A stretch of 61,886 bases of DNA from Pseudomonadota bacterium (GTDB taxonomy: Bacteria > Myxococcota_A > UBA9042), in the NCBI GenBank assembly GCA_005792545.1, contig SXRM01000190.1:1-61886 (forward strand). Direction: 5' to 3'. How positions within the stretch are numbered: the first letter of the stretch is position 1; each line of letters begins with the position of its first letter. The position numbers and the translations under genes were made by a program. The notes beneath the pieces were generated by a model. It was given only the letters and a program-made list of their open reading frames with translations. It did not search any database and was not told the DNA's origin. Positions 61,412-61,886 of this stretch are shown here, piece by piece.

Positions 61412-61886
61412 TCAGGACTCGGCCTCGGTGGTGACGCGCAGCACTTCGTCGAAGCTGGTGAGCCCAAGCGCCATCTTTTTGATCGCCGCCTCGCGCAAGC
61501 TGGTCATGCCGTCTTCGAGCGCCTGGCGAGTCAACCGACCGGCGTCGGCTTTTTCGGCCACCAGCCGGCGCAGCTTGTCGCTCATCGGCATCACTTCATA
61601 GATGCCGGAGCGGCCCTTGAGCCCGGTGTCGCGGCACTGCGCGCAGCCATGGCCCTTGAACACCGCAAAACGGTCGCCGCCGACTTCCAGGCCCAGCGCG
61701 GCAATCTGCTCGGGCGTCAGCTCGGTCTCGTGGCGGCAGTGCAAGCACACGGTCCGCAGCAGCCGCTGGGCGATGACGCCGAGCAACGTCGCCGCCAACA
61801 GGTACGGCTGCACGCCGAGGTCAAACAGGCGAGCGATGGTTGAGGGCGCGTCCTTGGTATGCACGGTGCTCAGCACCAGGTGCCCG
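61412..61886 (-). CDS. Type II secretion/type IV pilus ATPase (GspE/PilB), C-terminal end
   Basis: Partial; the gene enters from the right edge and its last roughly 158 residues are here. The visible part begins GHLVLSTVHTKDAP, the conserved His-box of GspE/PilB-type ATPases. It continues with PYLLAATLLGVIAQRLLRTVC, a four-Cys zinc site (CLHC and CAQC) and SGIYEVMPMSDKLRRLVA, then REAAIKKMALGLTSFDEVLRVT. These hexameric ATPases power pilus assembly or type II secretion at the inner membrane. Whether it is PilB or GspE cannot be told from this end. The stop lies 2 bases before hslO. Confidence 0.93.
   Translation of the reverse strand, partial: GHLVLSTVHTKDAPSTIARLFDLGVQPYLLAATLLGVIAQRLLRTVCLHCRHETELTPEQIAALGLEVGGDRFAVFKGHGCAQCRDTGLKGRSGIYEVMPMSDKLRRLVAEKADAGRLTRQALEDGMTSLREAAIKKMALGLTSFDEVLRVTTEAES

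Overview
The window is GC-rich, densely coding bacterial DNA and reads as a member of the Myxococcota or a close relative (old Deltaproteobacteria). This is an inference from gene content. There are many lipoproteins with long Ala/Asp-rich tethers, huge Cys-rich repeat proteins with CDDGxxCT units, MopE-type CNGxDDDCxG motifs and FG-GAP/UnbV proteins. There are also zinc-ribbon TPR proteins, an AgmX/PglI-like C-terminal domain and an Hsp33 gene next to a type II/IV secretion ATPase. A cell with TamA/TamB is Gram-negative. No rRNA, tRNA, CRISPR array, prophage or intact insertion sequence was recognised.

Layout. 0-4 kb: 3' end of a biotin-dependent acyl-CoA carboxylase carboxyltransferase gene, a di-heme cytochrome lipoprotein, and a coupled pair of a HemN-like radical SAM gene and a membrane protein gene. 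4-11 kb: a secreted or anchored protein of unknown function, two convergent FG-GAP/UnbV lipoprotein paralogs with a 156-bp structured repeat between their 3' ends, and another lipoprotein. 10.7-14 kb: an EamA transporter and a coupled pair of membrane-anchored methyltransferase-like genes. 14-24 kb: a divergent pair of Cys-rich surface lipoproteins, one of 2471 residues. 24-32 kb: tamB-tamA (Omp85) outer-membrane assembly pair. 32-36 kb: GalE-like epimerase and a membrane/spermidine-synthase fusion. 36-38.7 kb: cydAB-type bd oxidase. 38.7-42 kb: a short exported protein and a PHP-domain lipoprotein.

42.1-43.7 kb is a small accessory patch with two toxin-antitoxin modules back to back (HEPN/MNT and MazEF). 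43.7-47.1 kb: a second di-heme cytochrome and the E1 alpha/beta subunits of a 2-oxo acid dehydrogenase. 47-53 kb: a 1162-residue zinc-ribbon/TPR protein divergent from selB. 52.9-53.1 kb: second copy of the 156-bp repeat. 53.4-58 kb: a four-gene, fully overlapping operon of an ArsA/Get3-like ATPase with an altered P-loop, an active M16 protease, an inactive M16 partner and a SpoT/MESH1-like HD hydrolase. 58-61.9 kb: an AgmX-like envelope protein, a TatT-like TRAP-associated protein, Hsp33, and the 3' end of a PilB/GspE ATPase gene running off the right edge.

The least ordinary items are the repeat element with 17-bp terminal inverted repeats present in two ungapped copies, the CX7CX2C iron-sulfur motif in the radical SAM protein, the Lys-to-Arg P-loop in the ATPase of the M16 operon, and the two-zone module architecture of the giant Cys-rich protein. 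Boundaries were chosen by reading; identities quoted are by-eye.
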